Shown here: piece by piece, positions 34,589 through 44,001 of the stretch
How positions within the stretch are numbered: the first letter of the stretch is position 1
How the letters are laid out: each line of letters begins with the position of its first letter
NCBI RefSeq assembly: GCF_001424485.1
Contig: NZ_LMQC01000022.1
Location: 62,001 to 126,000 of the forward strand
From: Modestobacter sp. Leaf380
GTDB lineage: Bacteria > Actinomycetota > Actinomycetes > Mycobacteriales > Geodermatophilaceae
Reading direction: 5' to 3'
DNA length: 64,000 nucleotides
The notes under the pieces: model-generated
Told to the model about the DNA's origin: nothing
Seen by the model: only the letters and a program-made list of their open reading frames with translations
Databases searched by the model: none
Made by a program: the position numbers and the translations under genes

Positions 34589-36399
34589 CCGCCGTCGCCG
34601 AGCCCGCCACCGGGCTCACCGAACGGCCCACCGAGACCGCCACCGCCACGCTGCGGCGCGGCCTGCGGATGATGCCGGAGTTCCGCCGCGGTCTGCCCGC
34701 CACCTTCGCCCTCGCCCTGCTCGCCACCGCCGGCCGGGTCGTCGTCCCGATCGCGGTGCAGCAGACCCTGGACCGCGGTCTGGGTGCCGCCGGCGGCCCG
34801 GACATCCCGCTGGTCCGCGAACTCGTCGCGGTCTGCGCGCTGGTCGTGCTGGTCACCGCGGTCGCGGTCTACCGGATGAACGTCCGGCTCTTCCGCACCA
34901 CCGAGACCGCGCTGGCCAACCTGCGGGTGCGCGCCTTCCGGCACGTGCACGACCTCTCCGTGCTGCACCAGCAGGGCGAGCGCCGCGGCAACCTGGTCTC
35001 CCGGGTCACCAGCGACGTCGACCAGCTGTCGGTCTTCATGCAGTGGGGCGGTGTGCTCGGCCTGGTCAGCCTGGGCCAGCTCGTCGTCGCCACCGTGGTC
35101 ATGGCCGTCTACTCCTGGCAGCTGACCCTGCTGGTGCTGGTCTGCTTCATCCCGCTGGGCTTCGCGGTCAAGTGGTTCGCCAAGCGGCTGGCCGCGGTCT
35201 ACGGCGTCGTCCGCGAGCGGGTCGGCGACGTGCTGGCCGCGGTCGGGGAGTCCGTCGTCGGCGCCCCCACCGTGCGCGCCTACGGCATCCGCGGCCGCAC
35301 CGCCGCCCGGATCGACGCCGCCATCGACCGGCACTACCGGGCCTCGGTGCAGGCCCAGAAGACCACCGCCGGGGTGTACGTCAGCGGCGAGTTCGTCGCC
35401 GCCGTCGCCAACGCCGCGGTGGTCGTGGTCGGAGTGCTGCTGGGCATCGGGGGCCAGATCTCGGCCGGCACCCTGATCGCCTTCCTCTTCCTGGTCACCC
35501 TCTTCGTCGCACCCGTCCAGACCGCCAGCGAGGTGCTCAACGAGGCGCAGAACGCCGTCGCCGGGTTCCGCCGGGTCCTCGACGTGCTGGACACCGAGCC
35601 CGACGTCCAGGACCCGGTCGACGGCCGGGCGCTCCCCGAGGGGCCGCTGGGCGTCCGGTTCTCCCACGTCGTCTTCCGCTACGCCCCGGGCGCCCGCCCG
35701 GCCCTGGACGACGTCGACCTGGAGATCGCCCCGCGCACCCGGGTCGCCGTCGTGGGCGAGACCGGCTCGGGCAAGACCACCTTCGCCAAGCTGCTCACCC
35801 GGCTGATGGACCCCAGCTCCGGCCGGGTGCTGGTCGGCGGCGTGCCGCTGGCGGAGATCGCGTTCGCCTCGCTGCGCGAGCGCGTGGTGATGGTCCCCCA
35901 GGACGGGTTCCTCTTCGACGCCTCGGTGGCCGACAACGTCCGCTACGGCAAGCCCGGGATGACCGACGCGCACGTCGCCGCCGCCTTCGACGAGCTGGGT
36001 CTGGGTGACTGGGTGGAGGGCCTGACCGACGGCGTGGCGACGGCGGTCGGGCAGCGCGGGGAGTCGTTGTCGGCGGGGGAGCGGCAGCTGGTCGCCGTCG
36101 CCCGCGCCTACGTCGCCGACCCCGACCTGCTGGTGCTGGACGAGGCCACCAGCGCCGTCGACCCGGCGACCGAGGCCCGGCTCACCCGGGCCCTGGACAC
36201 CCTCACCAGCGGTCGGACGACGATCACCATCGCGCACCGGCTGTCCACCGCCGAGCGGGCCGACGAGGTGCTGGTCGTGGACGCCGGCCGGGTCGTGCAG
36301 CGGGGCACGCACGCCGAGCTGGTCGACGCACCGGGGGTCTACGCCGGGCTGCACGCCTCCTGGCGCCGGTCGTCGGGGGCCGCCCGCACGCCGGCCTGA
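34585..36399 (+). CDS. ABC exporter half-transporter, catalytic partner
   Basis: A 604-residue subunit with six transmembrane segments (about 35-325) and an ATPase domain (about 345-595). Walker A GETGSGKTT begins at residue 391, Walker B LLVLDEATSA contains the catalytic E520, and the H-loop histidine H551 is in IAHRLST. The signature is LSAGERQ, differing from LSGGQ, as expected if it faces the degenerate site of the first subunit. The pair therefore forms one canonical site (this Walker A/B plus the partner LSGGQ) and one degenerate site. A hairpin terminator follows. Confidence 0.92.
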   Translation: MTAVAEPATGLTERPTETATATLRRGLRMMPEFRRGLPATFALALLATAGRVVVPIAVQQTLDRGLGAAGGPDIPLVRELVAVCALVVLVTAVAVYRMNVRLFRTTETALANLRVRAFRHVHDLSVLHQQGERRGNLVSRVTSDVDQLSVFMQWGGVLGLVSLGQLVVATVVMAVYSWQLTLLVLVCFIPLGFAVKWFAKRLAAVYGVVRERVGDVLAAVGESVVGAPTVRAYGIRGRTAARIDAAIDRHYRASVQAQKTTAGVYVSGEFVAAVANAAVVVVGVLLGIGGQISAGTLIAFLFLVTLFVAPVQTASEVLNEAQNAVAGFRRVLDVLDTEPDVQDPVDGRALPEGPLGVRFSHVVFRYAPGARPALDDVDLEIAPRTRVAVVGETGSGKTTFAKLLTRLMDPSSGRVLVGGVPLAEIAFASLRERVVMVPQDGFLFDASVADNVRYGKPGMTDAHVAAAFDELGLGDWVEGLTDGVATAVGQRGESLSAGERQLVAVARAYVADPDLLVLDEATSAVDPATEARLTRALDTLTSGRTTITIAHRLSTAERADEVLVVDAGRVVQRGTHAELVDAPGVYAGLHASWRRSSGAARTPA

Positions 36400-36422
36400 C
36401 ACCGCTCGTCGCCGTCGACGGC

Positions 36423-36449
36423 CGCCCTCCCGTGCGCTGCGGGTGGGCG
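36423..36449 (+). terminator. Hairpin after the ABC exporter operon
   Basis: Arms 36423-36432 and 36440-36449 pair at 9 of 10 positions around a 7-base loop, 23 bases after the second ABC gene. Confidence 0.6.
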
Positions 36450-36479
36450 CGTCGGCGGCGTCCGGGCTGGTCAGGGACC

Positions 36480-36485
36480 TAGGTT
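36480..36485 (+). promoter_or_regulatory. Leaderless-type -10 box
   Basis: TAGGTT ends 8 bases before the ATG at 36493 of a small membrane-protein gene. Confidence 0.6.
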
Positions 36486-36492
36486 CCCGGGC

Positions 36493-36915
36493 ATGTCCAC
36501 GGTCACCGTCCCTGCCGCCCCCGTCCGCCGGGTCGCCCCGGTCGTCGCCTGGCTCGCCGCGGGCTGTGGCCTGGTCGGTGCGCTCCCGGTCGCGTTCTTC
36601 GCGCTCTTCGTGGGGCTGTTGTCCCTGGGCTACGAGGACTGGCGCGGTGCGGTGCTCGGTGCGGTGCCGGCGGTGGCGTTCCTGCTCGTGCTGGTCGGTG
36701 CGGTGCTGCTGCTGACCGGTCGGTCCTGGCTGGTGCTCGTGCTGGGTTCGGCGCTGTGCGTCGGCTTCGTCGGGGTGGGGCTGGCCGCCGGTGACCTGCG
36801 CGAGGACCCGGCGGCCCTCCTGTGGCTCGGCGGCGGGCCGCTGCTGGCGGTCGTGCTGGGCTCGCTGCCCGTCGTCCGGCACTGGGTCGCCGCCCGGCGC
36901 GCCGCCCGCGGTTGA
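36493..36915 (+). CDS. Small four-TM membrane protein, unknown function
   Basis: A 140-residue protein with hydrophobic segments at about 15-45, 50-72, 76-97 and 105-125. A TGRSWLVLVLGSALCVGF segment resembles LGRARGWLVLALGSIPPLLG in the gene at 37970, so the two are probably distant paralogues. No family recognised. The start ATG fits a leaderless transcript. Confidence 0.7.
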   Translation: MSTVTVPAAPVRRVAPVVAWLAAGCGLVGALPVAFFALFVGLLSLGYEDWRGAVLGAVPAVAFLLVLVGAVLLLTGRSWLVLVLGSALCVGFVGVGLAAGDLREDPAALLWLGGGPLLAVVLGSLPVVRHWVAARRAARG

Positions 36916-36955
36916 GCGGGCGGGCGCGCCGGGGACGGCTGCCCGGCGGGGTGGG

Positions 36956-37363
36956 TCAGCTGGTCGGCGGCTCGTCCTGGCCGGACGCCTCGAGCTCGTC
37001 GGCCTCCTCCTTGGTGTGGTGCACCGCGCCGTCGGCGTGGTCGGCCGGGCCGTAGACGGTGTAGAGCACCCACGGGTTCGGGCCGTCGTTGACGAAGTTG
37101 TGCTTGGTCCCGGCCGGGACGACGACGATCTCGCCCGGCTTGACCGTCTTGGACGAACCCTCGATCACGGCCTTCCCGACGCCGCTGACGAAGGACAGGA
37201 TCTGGTCGTTCTCGTCGTGGGTCTCCTCGCCGATCTCGCCACCCGGCGGGATGGTCATGATCACCAGCTGGGAGTGCTCGCCGGTCCAGAGCACGCGACG
37301 GAAGTCGGCGCTCTTCTCGGCCACGGTCGCGATGTCGAAGTGCACGATGTCCTTGGCTGCCAT
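36956..37363 (-). CDS. Cupin-domain protein
   Basis: A 135-residue single-cupin beta-barrel. The metal-binding motif 1 is GEETHDENDQILSFVSG (His, Glu-type ligands) and motif 2 is PAGTKHNFVNDG. The C-terminal 25 residues are Glu/Asp-rich. ATG at 37363 is chosen over an upstream ATG because AAGAGGTGGG lies just ahead of it. Cupins of this size range from isomerases to stress proteins; no function can be assigned. Confidence 0.87.
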   Translation of the reverse strand: MAAKDIVHFDIATVAEKSADFRRVLWTGEHSQLVIMTIPPGGEIGEETHDENDQILSFVSGVGKAVIEGSSKTVKPGEIVVVPAGTKHNFVNDGPNPWVLYTVYGPADHADGAVHHTKEEADELEASGQDEPPTS

Positions 37364-37532
37364 GCCCACCTCTTGCCCCGCCGGGGGGCAGGTCAAGCGC
37401 GTTGTGGATCACGGGGTGGTCCACCGTGCACACCCGGGCGTTCCGTGCCGGCCGTCGTCCACACGACGGGCTGGATCCACAGACCGCGACGGCGCCCCTC
37501 GGGGTGACGTCGTCGCCCCGAGGCTGGACCGC

Positions 37533-37958
37533 ATGACCGCCTCGTCCGGCCCCGAGCCGGTCCCCGCCCCGTCGATGCCCGGACCGGCCGTCACTGCCGT
37601 GGTGCTGTCCGTCCTCCTCGGCGTCTACGCGGTCCTGCTGATGCCCTTCGCCCTCGCTGTGGCCTTCCTCCCGACGGGGGCACCGCTCGCTGCGGGGTGC
37701 GTCCTGACGCTGGTGGGGACGCACCGGCTGTGCGCGGGGCGGAGCCGGGACGCACTCACCGCGGGACTGACCCTGCTCACCGCCGCGTACGCGTCCACGG
37801 GCCTGGACGTCTGGTCGGTCGGCGAACTCCTCTGGCCGTCGGCCCTCTGCGTGTCGGCCGTCGCGGCAGTGGTGTGCGTGTGGCTGCCGGCCACGGGCAG
37901 CTGGCTGGCCGCGAGGCGGCACGAGGACCGACGGCCCGTGCCGGACCCGGCGCCCTAG
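37533..37958 (+). CDS. Small membrane protein, unknown function
   Basis: A 141-residue protein with a Pro-rich N-terminus and about four hydrophobic segments (18-45, 48-65, 72-88, 93-120). The ATG lies 8 bases after a GAGGCT box (37520-37525). Its TAG stop forms the first three bases of the next gene's -10 box. No family recognised. Confidence 0.68.
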   Translation: MTASSGPEPVPAPSMPGPAVTAVVLSVLLGVYAVLLMPFALAVAFLPTGAPLAAGCVLTLVGTHRLCAGRSRDALTAGLTLLTAAYASTGLDVWSVGELLWPSALCVSAVAAVVCVWLPATGSWLAARRHEDRRPVPDPAP

Positions 37959-37961
37959 GCT
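37956..37961 (+). promoter_or_regulatory. -10 box formed by the upstream stop codon
   Basis: TAGGCT begins with the TAG stop of the preceding gene and ends 9 bases before the ATG at 37970. Confidence 0.55.
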
Positions 37962-37969
37962 CACCCGCC

Positions 37970-38458
37970 ATGGCCAAGCAGCCCCGTCCGAGCGCGCCGG
38001 TGCGGCGCTCGCCCCGCGCCGCGCGTCCTGCCTCGCAGCGCGGCACCCGTGCCCCGCTGCAACCCGGACGCCCACTGCTCGTGCCGTTCGCGGCGGTCTT
38101 CGGCGGCCTGGTGGTGCTGGAGCTGGCGTACCTGACCTGGCTGCTGGTCGACCCCGGCGCGGGGTTCGACGAGGTGCCGGGCTGGCCGGTCGGCGTCCTG
38201 GTGGCCATGGCGGTCTGGGTCGCGGTCGGTGCTGTGCTGGTGCTGCTGGGTCGGGCGCGGGGCTGGCTGGTGCTGGCCCTGGGCAGCATCCCCCCGTTGC
38301 TGGGGCTGCTGGGGATCGCCGTGCTCTTCGGTTCCCTCGGCGGGGGACGGGCCACCTGGTGGGCGGTGCTGATGACCGTCGGCCCGATCGGGGCCCTCGT
38401 CCTGGCGTGCCAGCGGCCGGTCCGGGAGTGGACCCGGCGCCGGGGCACCCCGGGCTAA
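37970..38458 (+). CDS. Small membrane protein, probable paralogue of the 36493 gene
   Basis: A 162-residue protein with an Arg/Pro-rich basic N-terminus (1-35) and four hydrophobic segments (about 37-57, 70-92, 96-117, 125-143). The middle segments resemble those of the gene at 36493. Function unknown. Its TAA stop is part of the next gene's -10 box. Confidence 0.68.
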   Translation: MAKQPRPSAPVRRSPRAARPASQRGTRAPLQPGRPLLVPFAAVFGGLVVLELAYLTWLLVDPGAGFDEVPGWPVGVLVAMAVWVAVGAVLVLLGRARGWLVLALGSIPPLLGLLGIAVLFGSLGGGRATWWAVLMTVGPIGALVLACQRPVREWTRRRGTPG

Positions 38459-38461
38459 CCT
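38456..38461 (+). promoter_or_regulatory. -10 box formed by the upstream stop codon
   Basis: TAACCT begins with the TAA stop of the preceding gene and ends 8 bases before the GTG at 38469, a leaderless spacing. Confidence 0.55.
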
Positions 38462-38468
38462 CCCCGGT

Positions 38469-40127
38469 GTGACCACCGACACCGCTGACGTCATCGTGGT
38501 GGGGGCCGGCCTGGCCGGTCTCGTCGCCACCGCCGAGCTCGCCGACGCCGGCAAGCGGGTCCTCCTGCTGGACCAGGAGCCCGAGGCGAACCTGGGCGGA
38601 CAGGCGTTCTGGTCCTTCGGTGGGCTGTTCCTGGTCGACTCGCCCGAGCAACGCCGGCTGCGGGTGCGGGACTCCCTGGAGCTCGCCCGGCAGGACTGGT
38701 CGGGCACGGCCGGGTTCGACCGGCCCGAGGACCACTGGCCCCGGCAGTGGGCCGAGGCCTACCTGCAGTTCGCCGCGGGGGAGAAGCGCGCCTGGCTGCG
38801 GGAGCAGGGCATCCGCTTCTTCCCCGTCGTCGGCTGGGCCGAGCGGGGCGGCTACACCGCCACCGGCCACGGCAACTCGGTGCCCCGCTTCCACATCGTC
38901 TGGGGCACCGGCCCGGCCATCGTCGAGCCCTTCGCGCGGCGGGTGCGAGAGGCCGTTGCCCGCGGCCTGGTCGACGTCCGGTTCCGGCACCGGGTGGACG
39001 CCCTGGTCGTCACCGACGGCGCCGTCACCAGCGTGCGCGGCGGGGTGCTCGAACCGTCGTCCGCGGCCCGTGGTGAGGCCACCTCGCGGACCGAGGTGGG
39101 GGAGTTCGAGCTCGGCGCGCAGGCCGTCGTCGTCACCTCCGGGGGGATCGGGGCCAACCACGACCTGGTGCGGGCCAACTGGCCGGCCCGGCTCGGTCCG
39201 GTCCCGGAGCGGCTGCTGTCCGGGGTCCCGGCGCACGTGGACGGCCGGATGCTGCAGGCCACCGAGGCCGCGGGCGCCAGCGTGGTCAACCCCGACCGGA
39301 TGTGGCACTACACGGAGGGCATCGAGAACTGGGACCCGATCTGGGCCCGGCACGGCATCCGGATCCTGCCCGGGCCCAGCTCGCTGTGGCTCGACGCCAC
39401 CGGCAAGCGGCTGCCCGTCCCGCTCTACCCCGGCTTCGACACCCTGGGGACCCTCGCGCACATCGGCACCACCGGTCACGAGCACACCTGGTTCGTGCTG
39501 GACCGGAAGATCGTGGAGAAGGAGTTCACCCTGTCGGGCTCCGAGCAGAACCCGGACCTGACGGGCAAGGACCTCAAGCTCCTGCTCACCCGGGTGCGCG
39601 GCGGCCCGGCCGCGCCGGTGCAGGCGTTCCTGGACCGGGGCGTGGACTTCGTGACCGCCCCGACCGTCGCCGAGCTGGTCGCCGGGATGAACCGGGTCAC
39701 CGGCGACACCCCGCACCTGGACGCCGCCGTCGTCGAGGCCGAGATCGTCGCCCGGGACCGCGAGACGGCCAACCGCTTCTCCAAGGACGGCCAGGTCACC
39801 GCCATCAGGGCCGCCCGCCGGTTCCTGGGCGACAAGCTGATCCGGGTCGTCCCGCCGCACCGGATGCTGGACCCCGAGGCGGGCCCGCTGATCGCCGTCC
39901 GGCTCAACCTGCTCACCCGCAAGACCCTGGGCGGGCTGGAGACCGACCTCTCCGGCCGGGTGCTCCAGCCCGGCGGCGAGGTGTTCCCGGGGCTGTACGC
40001 GGCCGGGGAGGTGTCCGGGTTCGGCGGGGGCGGCATGCACGGCTACCGCTCGCTGGAGGGCACGTTCCTCGGCGGGTGCCTGTTCTCCGGCCGGGTCGCC
40101 GGACGGGCGGTCGCCGCGGCCCTCTGA
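38469..40127 (+). CDS. FAD-binding dehydrogenase, KstD/fumarate reductase-like
   Basis: A 552-residue flavoprotein. The dinucleotide-binding motif VIVVGAGLAGLVATAEL is at residues 9-25, followed by an acidic residue binding FAD ribose. The C-terminal GLYAAGEVSGFGGGGMHGYRSLEGT loop places the second FAD-contacting segment, as in 3-ketosteroid dehydrogenase and flavocytochrome-type reductases. Length and layout match the actinobacterial FAD-binding dehydrogenase group whose substrates are mostly unknown; no steroid genes are nearby, so KstD activity is not implied. Confidence 0.88.
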   Translation: MTTDTADVIVVGAGLAGLVATAELADAGKRVLLLDQEPEANLGGQAFWSFGGLFLVDSPEQRRLRVRDSLELARQDWSGTAGFDRPEDHWPRQWAEAYLQFAAGEKRAWLREQGIRFFPVVGWAERGGYTATGHGNSVPRFHIVWGTGPAIVEPFARRVREAVARGLVDVRFRHRVDALVVTDGAVTSVRGGVLEPSSAARGEATSRTEVGEFELGAQAVVVTSGGIGANHDLVRANWPARLGPVPERLLSGVPAHVDGRMLQATEAAGASVVNPDRMWHYTEGIENWDPIWARHGIRILPGPSSLWLDATGKRLPVPLYPGFDTLGTLAHIGTTGHEHTWFVLDRKIVEKEFTLSGSEQNPDLTGKDLKLLLTRVRGGPAAPVQAFLDRGVDFVTAPTVAELVAGMNRVTGDTPHLDAAVVEAEIVARDRETANRFSKDGQVTAIRAARRFLGDKLIRVVPPHRMLDPEAGPLIAVRLNLLTRKTLGGLETDLSGRVLQPGGEVFPGLYAAGEVSGFGGGGMHGYRSLEGTFLGGCLFSGRVAGRAVAAAL

Positions 40128-40151
40128 GGGGGGCCGGACCCACCTGTCGGG

Positions 40152-41264
40152 TCAGCTGGCGCCGGCGACCTGGTCGCGGCCGGCGGCCTTGGCCCGGTAC
40201 AGGGCGGCGTCCGCGGCCGACACCGCCGCGGCGGTCTCGGCGGCGCCCGCGGTGCGGGGCCGCGTGCAGTGCACGCCGACGCTCACGGTGAGCCCGGCCT
40301 CCGCGGCGTCGTCGGGGGCGGCGGCCCGGGCCCGCCGTGCGTCGGCCAGCAGACGGCTCGCGGTGGACGCGGTGCCCTCGGCGTCAGTACCGGGCAGCAG
40401 GAGGGCGAACTCGTCCCCGCCGATCCGGGCGGCGAGGTCGCCGGGGCGCCGCAGCGCCGCCGAGAGCAGCCCGGCCACCACGACCAGTGCGCGGTCGCCC
40501 GCGGCGTGGCCGAAGGTGTCGTTGACCTGCTTGAAGTGGTCCACGTCGACGACCACCAGGCCCAGCGGGGTGCCTTCCCGGGCGCACCGCTCCCACTCCC
40601 GCTGCAACGCCTCCTCCCAGCCCCGCCGGTTGGGCAGACCGGTCACCGGGTCCAGGGTGGTCTGCCGCTCCAGGGCCTCGGTCTGGGCGAAGAGCAGCCG
40701 GGCCTGCGCCGCGACGCGGTAGGCCGCCGCCAGCCCCACCAGGACGGCGGTGCCCACCAGCGCCACGGCCGTGGTCAGGTCCCGGCTGTCGATGCCGGCC
40801 GTGGTCGCCGCCAGCAGGCTGGCCACCGACCAGGCCGGCACCAGGGTGGCGGTCACCGGGAACGGCAGCCGGGCGTGCAGGCAGAGGATCGCCGCCGTGT
40901 GCAGGCTCAGCAGCAGCCACCCGGTGGGCGTGCGGTCCCCGCCCAGGGCGAGCGCGACCACCGCGTAGACGGCGAACCCCGCGACCAGCACCCGGGCCGT
41001 CGTGCGGTAGCTGGTGGTGCGGCGGACCACCAGCGCGAGCACCACGCTGGCCGCGCCGACGACCACGTGGTCGGTGAGGCCCACCAAGCCCCACGCCGGC
41101 CCCCGCAGCAGGTTGACCACGAAGAAGACCACGTTGTAGGCCAGCACCAGACCGGCCACCAGCAGCACGTCCCGGCGCAGTCCCGGCAGCTGGGTGGCCA
41201 GGAAGCGGTCCTCCTGCGCGGGGTCGGCCAACCGCGCGGTGAGGGGGTTCAGCGCGGCGGGCAC
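40152..41264 (-). CDS. Membrane-bound diguanylate cyclase (GGDEF)
   Basis: A 370-residue protein. About six hydrophobic segments (30-185) form an N-terminal membrane sensor; a short helix leads to the GGDEF domain (about 205-368). The active site is [10 protein letters not shown], and an inhibitory I-site RPGD lies five residues before it, so product inhibition by c-di-GMP is expected. [16 protein letters not shown] and [14 protein letters not shown] are intact, suggesting an active cyclase. No EAL or HD-GYP partner is in the window. GTG start at 41264, divergent from hisI. Confidence 0.93.
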   Translation of the reverse strand: MPAALNPLTARLADPAQEDRFLATQLPGLRRDVLLVAGLVLAYNVVFFVVNLLRGPAWGLVGLTDHVVVGAASVVLALVVRRTTSYRTTARVLVAGFAVYAVVALALGGDRTPTGWLLLSLHTAAILCLHARLPFPVTATLVPAWSVASLLAATTAGIDSRDLTTAVALVGTAVLVGLAAAYRVAAQARLLFAQTEALERQTTLDPVTGLPNRRGWEEALQREWERCAREGTPLGLVVVDVDHFKQVNDTFGHAAGDRALVVVAGLLSAALRRPGDLAARIGGDEFALLLPGTDAEGTASTASRLLADARRARAAAPDDAAEAGLTVSVGVHCTRPRTAGAAETAAAVSAADAALYRAKAAGRDQVAGAS

Positions 41265-41376
41265 GGCACATCAGAGCACGCAGCAGCGGCCCCCGCCCCC
41301 CGGGTGCGGGGCGGTGTCCCCGCGCGGGTGGACCGTGGCACCGGGGGGTCCCCGCGCGGCTGCCAGACTGGTCGGC

Positions 41377-41733
41377 GTGTCTCCCGCTCTCGACCCCGCC
41401 GTCGCCGACCTGCTGCGACGCACCCCCGACGGCCTCGTCGCCGCCGTCGCCCAGCAGCACGACACCGGCGAGGTGCTGATGCTGGCCTGGATGGACGACG
41501 AGGCACTGCGCCGCACCCTGGCCACGGGGGAGGCCACCTACTGGTCGCGCAGCCGGGGCGAGTACTGGGTCAAGGGCGCCACGTCCGGGCACCACCAGGC
41601 GGTGCGCGAGGTCCGGGTCGACTGCGACGGCGACGCTCTGCTGCTGCTGGTCGACCAGACCGGCCCGGCCTGCCACACCGGGGAGCGGTCCTGCTTCCAC
41701 CGCTCGCTGGAGGTCTCCCGTGCGGCTGGGTGA
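41377..41733 (+). CDS. hisI: Phosphoribosyl-AMP cyclohydrolase
   Basis: A 118-residue zinc enzyme that opens the adenine ring of [23 protein letters not shown], the DCDGDALLL metal-binding aspartates and the zinc cysteines in [12 protein letters not shown] are all present. Monofunctional, without the HisE half. The GTG at 41377 follows a CAGACT box (41364-41369) by 8 bases. Its 3' end overlaps trpE by 14 bases. Confidence 0.95.
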   Translation: MSPALDPAVADLLRRTPDGLVAAVAQQHDTGEVLMLAWMDDEALRRTLATGEATYWSRSRGEYWVKGATSGHHQAVREVRVDCDGDALLLLVDQTGPACHTGERSCFHRSLEVSRAAG

Positions 41734-43246
41734 GACCCTCCCGTCCGCCGCCGACTTCGCCGCGGCACCGGGCCCCGTCGTCCCCGTCACCCGCCGGCTG
41801 CTCGCCGACTCCGAGACCGCCGTCGGGGTCTACCGCAAGCTCGCCGGCAACCGGCCGGGCACCGTGCTGCTGGAGTCCGCCGAGCAGGGGAAGCAGTGGT
41901 CCCGGTACAGCTTCGTGGGCGTCCGCAGCGCCGGCGTGCTCACCGAGCGCGACGGCGCCGCGCTGTGGCTGGGTGACCCGCTGCCCGGACTGACCGAGGA
42001 CCTGCCGACCGACCCGCTGGACGCCGTCCGGACGCTGGCCCGGCGGTTGCGCAGCCCGCGGGAGTCGACCCCGCACGCCGCCGACCTGCCACCGCTCACC
42101 GGCGGGCTGGTCGGGTACCTGGGGTACGACGTCGTCCGGCGGCTGGAGCGGCTGCCGCAGACCGCCGTCGACGACCTGGGCATGCCCGAGCTGGCGATGA
42201 CGCTGGTCACCGACCTGGCGGTCCTCGACCACCACGACGGCACCGTGCTGCTCATCGCCAACGCGCTCGCCGGGACCCCGCAGGCGTACGCGGACGCCAC
42301 GGCCCGGCTCGACGACATGGCGCACGCGCTCACCCAGGCGTCCCCGCCCGGGGTGGCGACCGTGGTGACCGCCGACCCCGGCACGGTCTACGACCGGGTC
42401 GTCAGCAACACCCCGCCCGGTGGCTTCCAGGCCGGGGTGGAGGCCGTCCGCGAGCACGTCCGGGCCGGCGACGTGTTCCAGACCGTGCTGTCCCAGCGGT
42501 TCTCCCGGCCCACCGACGTCGACGCGCTGGACCTCTACCGGGTGCTGCGGGCGACCAACCCCTCGCCGTACATGTACCTGCTGCGCTTCGCCGGCCGGGA
42601 GTCGCCCTTCGACGTCGTCGGGTCCTCGCCCGAGGCGCTGGTCACCGTCACCGGCGACCACGCCGTCGTGCACCCGCCGGCCGGCACCCGGCCGCGCGGT
42701 GGCTCCCCGGAGGAGGACGCGCGGCTGACCGAGGAGCTGCTCGCCGACCCCAAGGAGCGGGCCGAGCACGTGATGCTGGTGGACCTGGCCCGCAACGACC
42801 TGGGCCGGGTCTGCGTGCCCGGGACGGTCGAGGTCGCGGACTTCATGCGGGTGGAGCGCTACAGCCACGTGATGCACCTGGTGTCCACGGTCGCCGGTCA
42901 GGTGACCCCCGACCGGGACGCGCTGGACGTCTTCGACGCCACCTTCCCCGCCGGCACCGTCTCCGGGGCCCCCAAGCCCCGCGCGATGGAGGTCATCGAG
43001 TCCCTGGAGCCCACCCGCCGGGCGCTGTACGCCGGCACCGTCGGCTACCTCGACGCCGGCGGCGACATGGACATGGCCATCGCCATCCGCACCGCCGTCC
43101 TGCACCAGGGGACGGCGTACGTGCAGGCCGGTGCCGGGGTGGTCGCGGACTCCGACGCCGACGCCGAGGAGGCCGAGACCCGGCACAAGGCCCGTGCCGT
43201 GCTGTCGGCCATCGCCACCGCGGAGGGGCTGCGGGAGCTGTCGTGA
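41720..43246 (+). CDS. trpE: Anthranilate synthase component I
   Basis: A 508-residue enzyme that makes anthranilate from chorismate with ammonia from a separate TrpG. The chorismate-binding core is intact: [32 protein letters not shown], and [12 protein letters not shown]. The N-terminal [16 protein letters not shown] carries the ESA-type tryptophan-feedback site. GTG at 41720 lies inside the hisI 3' end, so histidine and tryptophan genes are co-translated. No trpG or trpD is in the window. Confidence 0.96.
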   Translation: MRLGETLPSAADFAAAPGPVVPVTRRLLADSETAVGVYRKLAGNRPGTVLLESAEQGKQWSRYSFVGVRSAGVLTERDGAALWLGDPLPGLTEDLPTDPLDAVRTLARRLRSPRESTPHAADLPPLTGGLVGYLGYDVVRRLERLPQTAVDDLGMPELAMTLVTDLAVLDHHDGTVLLIANALAGTPQAYADATARLDDMAHALTQASPPGVATVVTADPGTVYDRVVSNTPPGGFQAGVEAVREHVRAGDVFQTVLSQRFSRPTDVDALDLYRVLRATNPSPYMYLLRFAGRESPFDVVGSSPEALVTVTGDHAVVHPPAGTRPRGGSPEEDARLTEELLADPKERAEHVMLVDLARNDLGRVCVPGTVEVADFMRVERYSHVMHLVSTVAGQVTPDRDALDVFDATFPAGTVSGAPKPRAMEVIESLEPTRRALYAGTVGYLDAGGDMDMAIAIRTAVLHQGTAYVQAGAGVVADSDADAEEAETRHKARAVLSAIATAEGLRELS

Positions 43247-43923
43247 CCCAGCCCCCCGAGACACCGGCCCGCCCCGCGCGGGACACCCGGCGCGAACTCA
43301 CCGCGGCGGTGCTGCTCAGCGCCGTGGCCGGCGCGTTGGCGCTGTCCTCCGGCGGACAGCCCTGGGCCGACGTGACCGTCACCCGGCAGCCACCGCTGCC
43401 GCCCTACGCCGACGTGCTCACCGGCGGCGAGCTGGCCCCGCTGGTACCCGCGACCGGCCTGCTCCTGCTGGCCGGGGCGGTGGCGCTGTTCGCGGTCCGC
43501 GGGTGGGGCCGGGTCGCCGTCGGGCTGCTCACGGCGGTCGCCGGTGGCGTGCTCGTGGTCTCCGGCGTCCGGGCGCTGACCGGTTCGGTCGACGTCGGCA
43601 CGGGGGACCTGGGCGGCTCGGTCATCGGGCTGGGCGGGGCCACCGTCGACGTCGCGACCAGTGCCGCCTGGCCGGTGCTCGCCGCCCTCGGGGGGGTGCT
43701 CGGCTGTGTCGCCGGCGTCCTCGTCGTGCTGCGTGGCCGCTCCTGGCCAGGCCTGGGACGGCGCTACGAGCGCACCCCCGGCGCCGCCGAGCCCGCCCGC
43801 CGGCAGCCGTCCCGGCCGGAGTCCGCCGAGGACCGGCACCAGGCCGCCTGGAAGGCCCTGGACAACGGCACCGACCCCACCGACGACCCCCGGGACGACG
43901 CCACCCGGGAGCCCGGGCGGTGA
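43243..43923 (+). CDS. Trp biosynthesis-associated membrane protein (TIGR02234 type)
   Basis: A 226-residue protein with four hydrophobic segments (about 20-38, 60-80, 85-107, 133-160), an extracytoplasmic loop after the first (GGQPWADVTVTRQPPLP), and a hydrophilic Arg/Asp-rich C-terminus. Position between trpE and trpC and length match the actinobacterial trp-operon membrane protein family. Function unknown. GTG overlaps the trpE stop by 4 bases. Confidence 0.88.
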   Translation: MTQPPETPARPARDTRRELTAAVLLSAVAGALALSSGGQPWADVTVTRQPPLPPYADVLTGGELAPLVPATGLLLLAGAVALFAVRGWGRVAVGLLTAVAGGVLVVSGVRALTGSVDVGTGDLGGSVIGLGGATVDVATSAAWPVLAALGGVLGCVAGVLVVLRGRSWPGLGRRYERTPGAAEPARRQPSRPESAEDRHQAAWKALDNGTDPTDDPRDDATREPGR

Positions 43924-43959
43924 GCGCAACCCCGTGCGGACGCTGCCGGGCCGCTTCTC

Positions 43960-43965
43960 TACAGT
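43960..43965 (+). promoter_or_regulatory. Candidate internal promoter (-10) for trpC
   Basis: TACAGT fits the -10 pattern in the 116-base gap between the trp membrane-protein gene and trpC. A transcript starting about 43972 would have a 30-base leader before the 13-codon ORF at 44002. I see no convincing -35. Confidence 0.45.
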
Positions 43966-44001
43966 GTGTCCACCGATCCGACCGGTGAGGGGACCAGCCT
44001 G

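Noticed and set aside
36630-40040. 1136-codon minus-strand frame across the cupin and KstD-like genes
   Set aside because: It runs through several well-supported genes in both directions and looks like codon-bias shadow.
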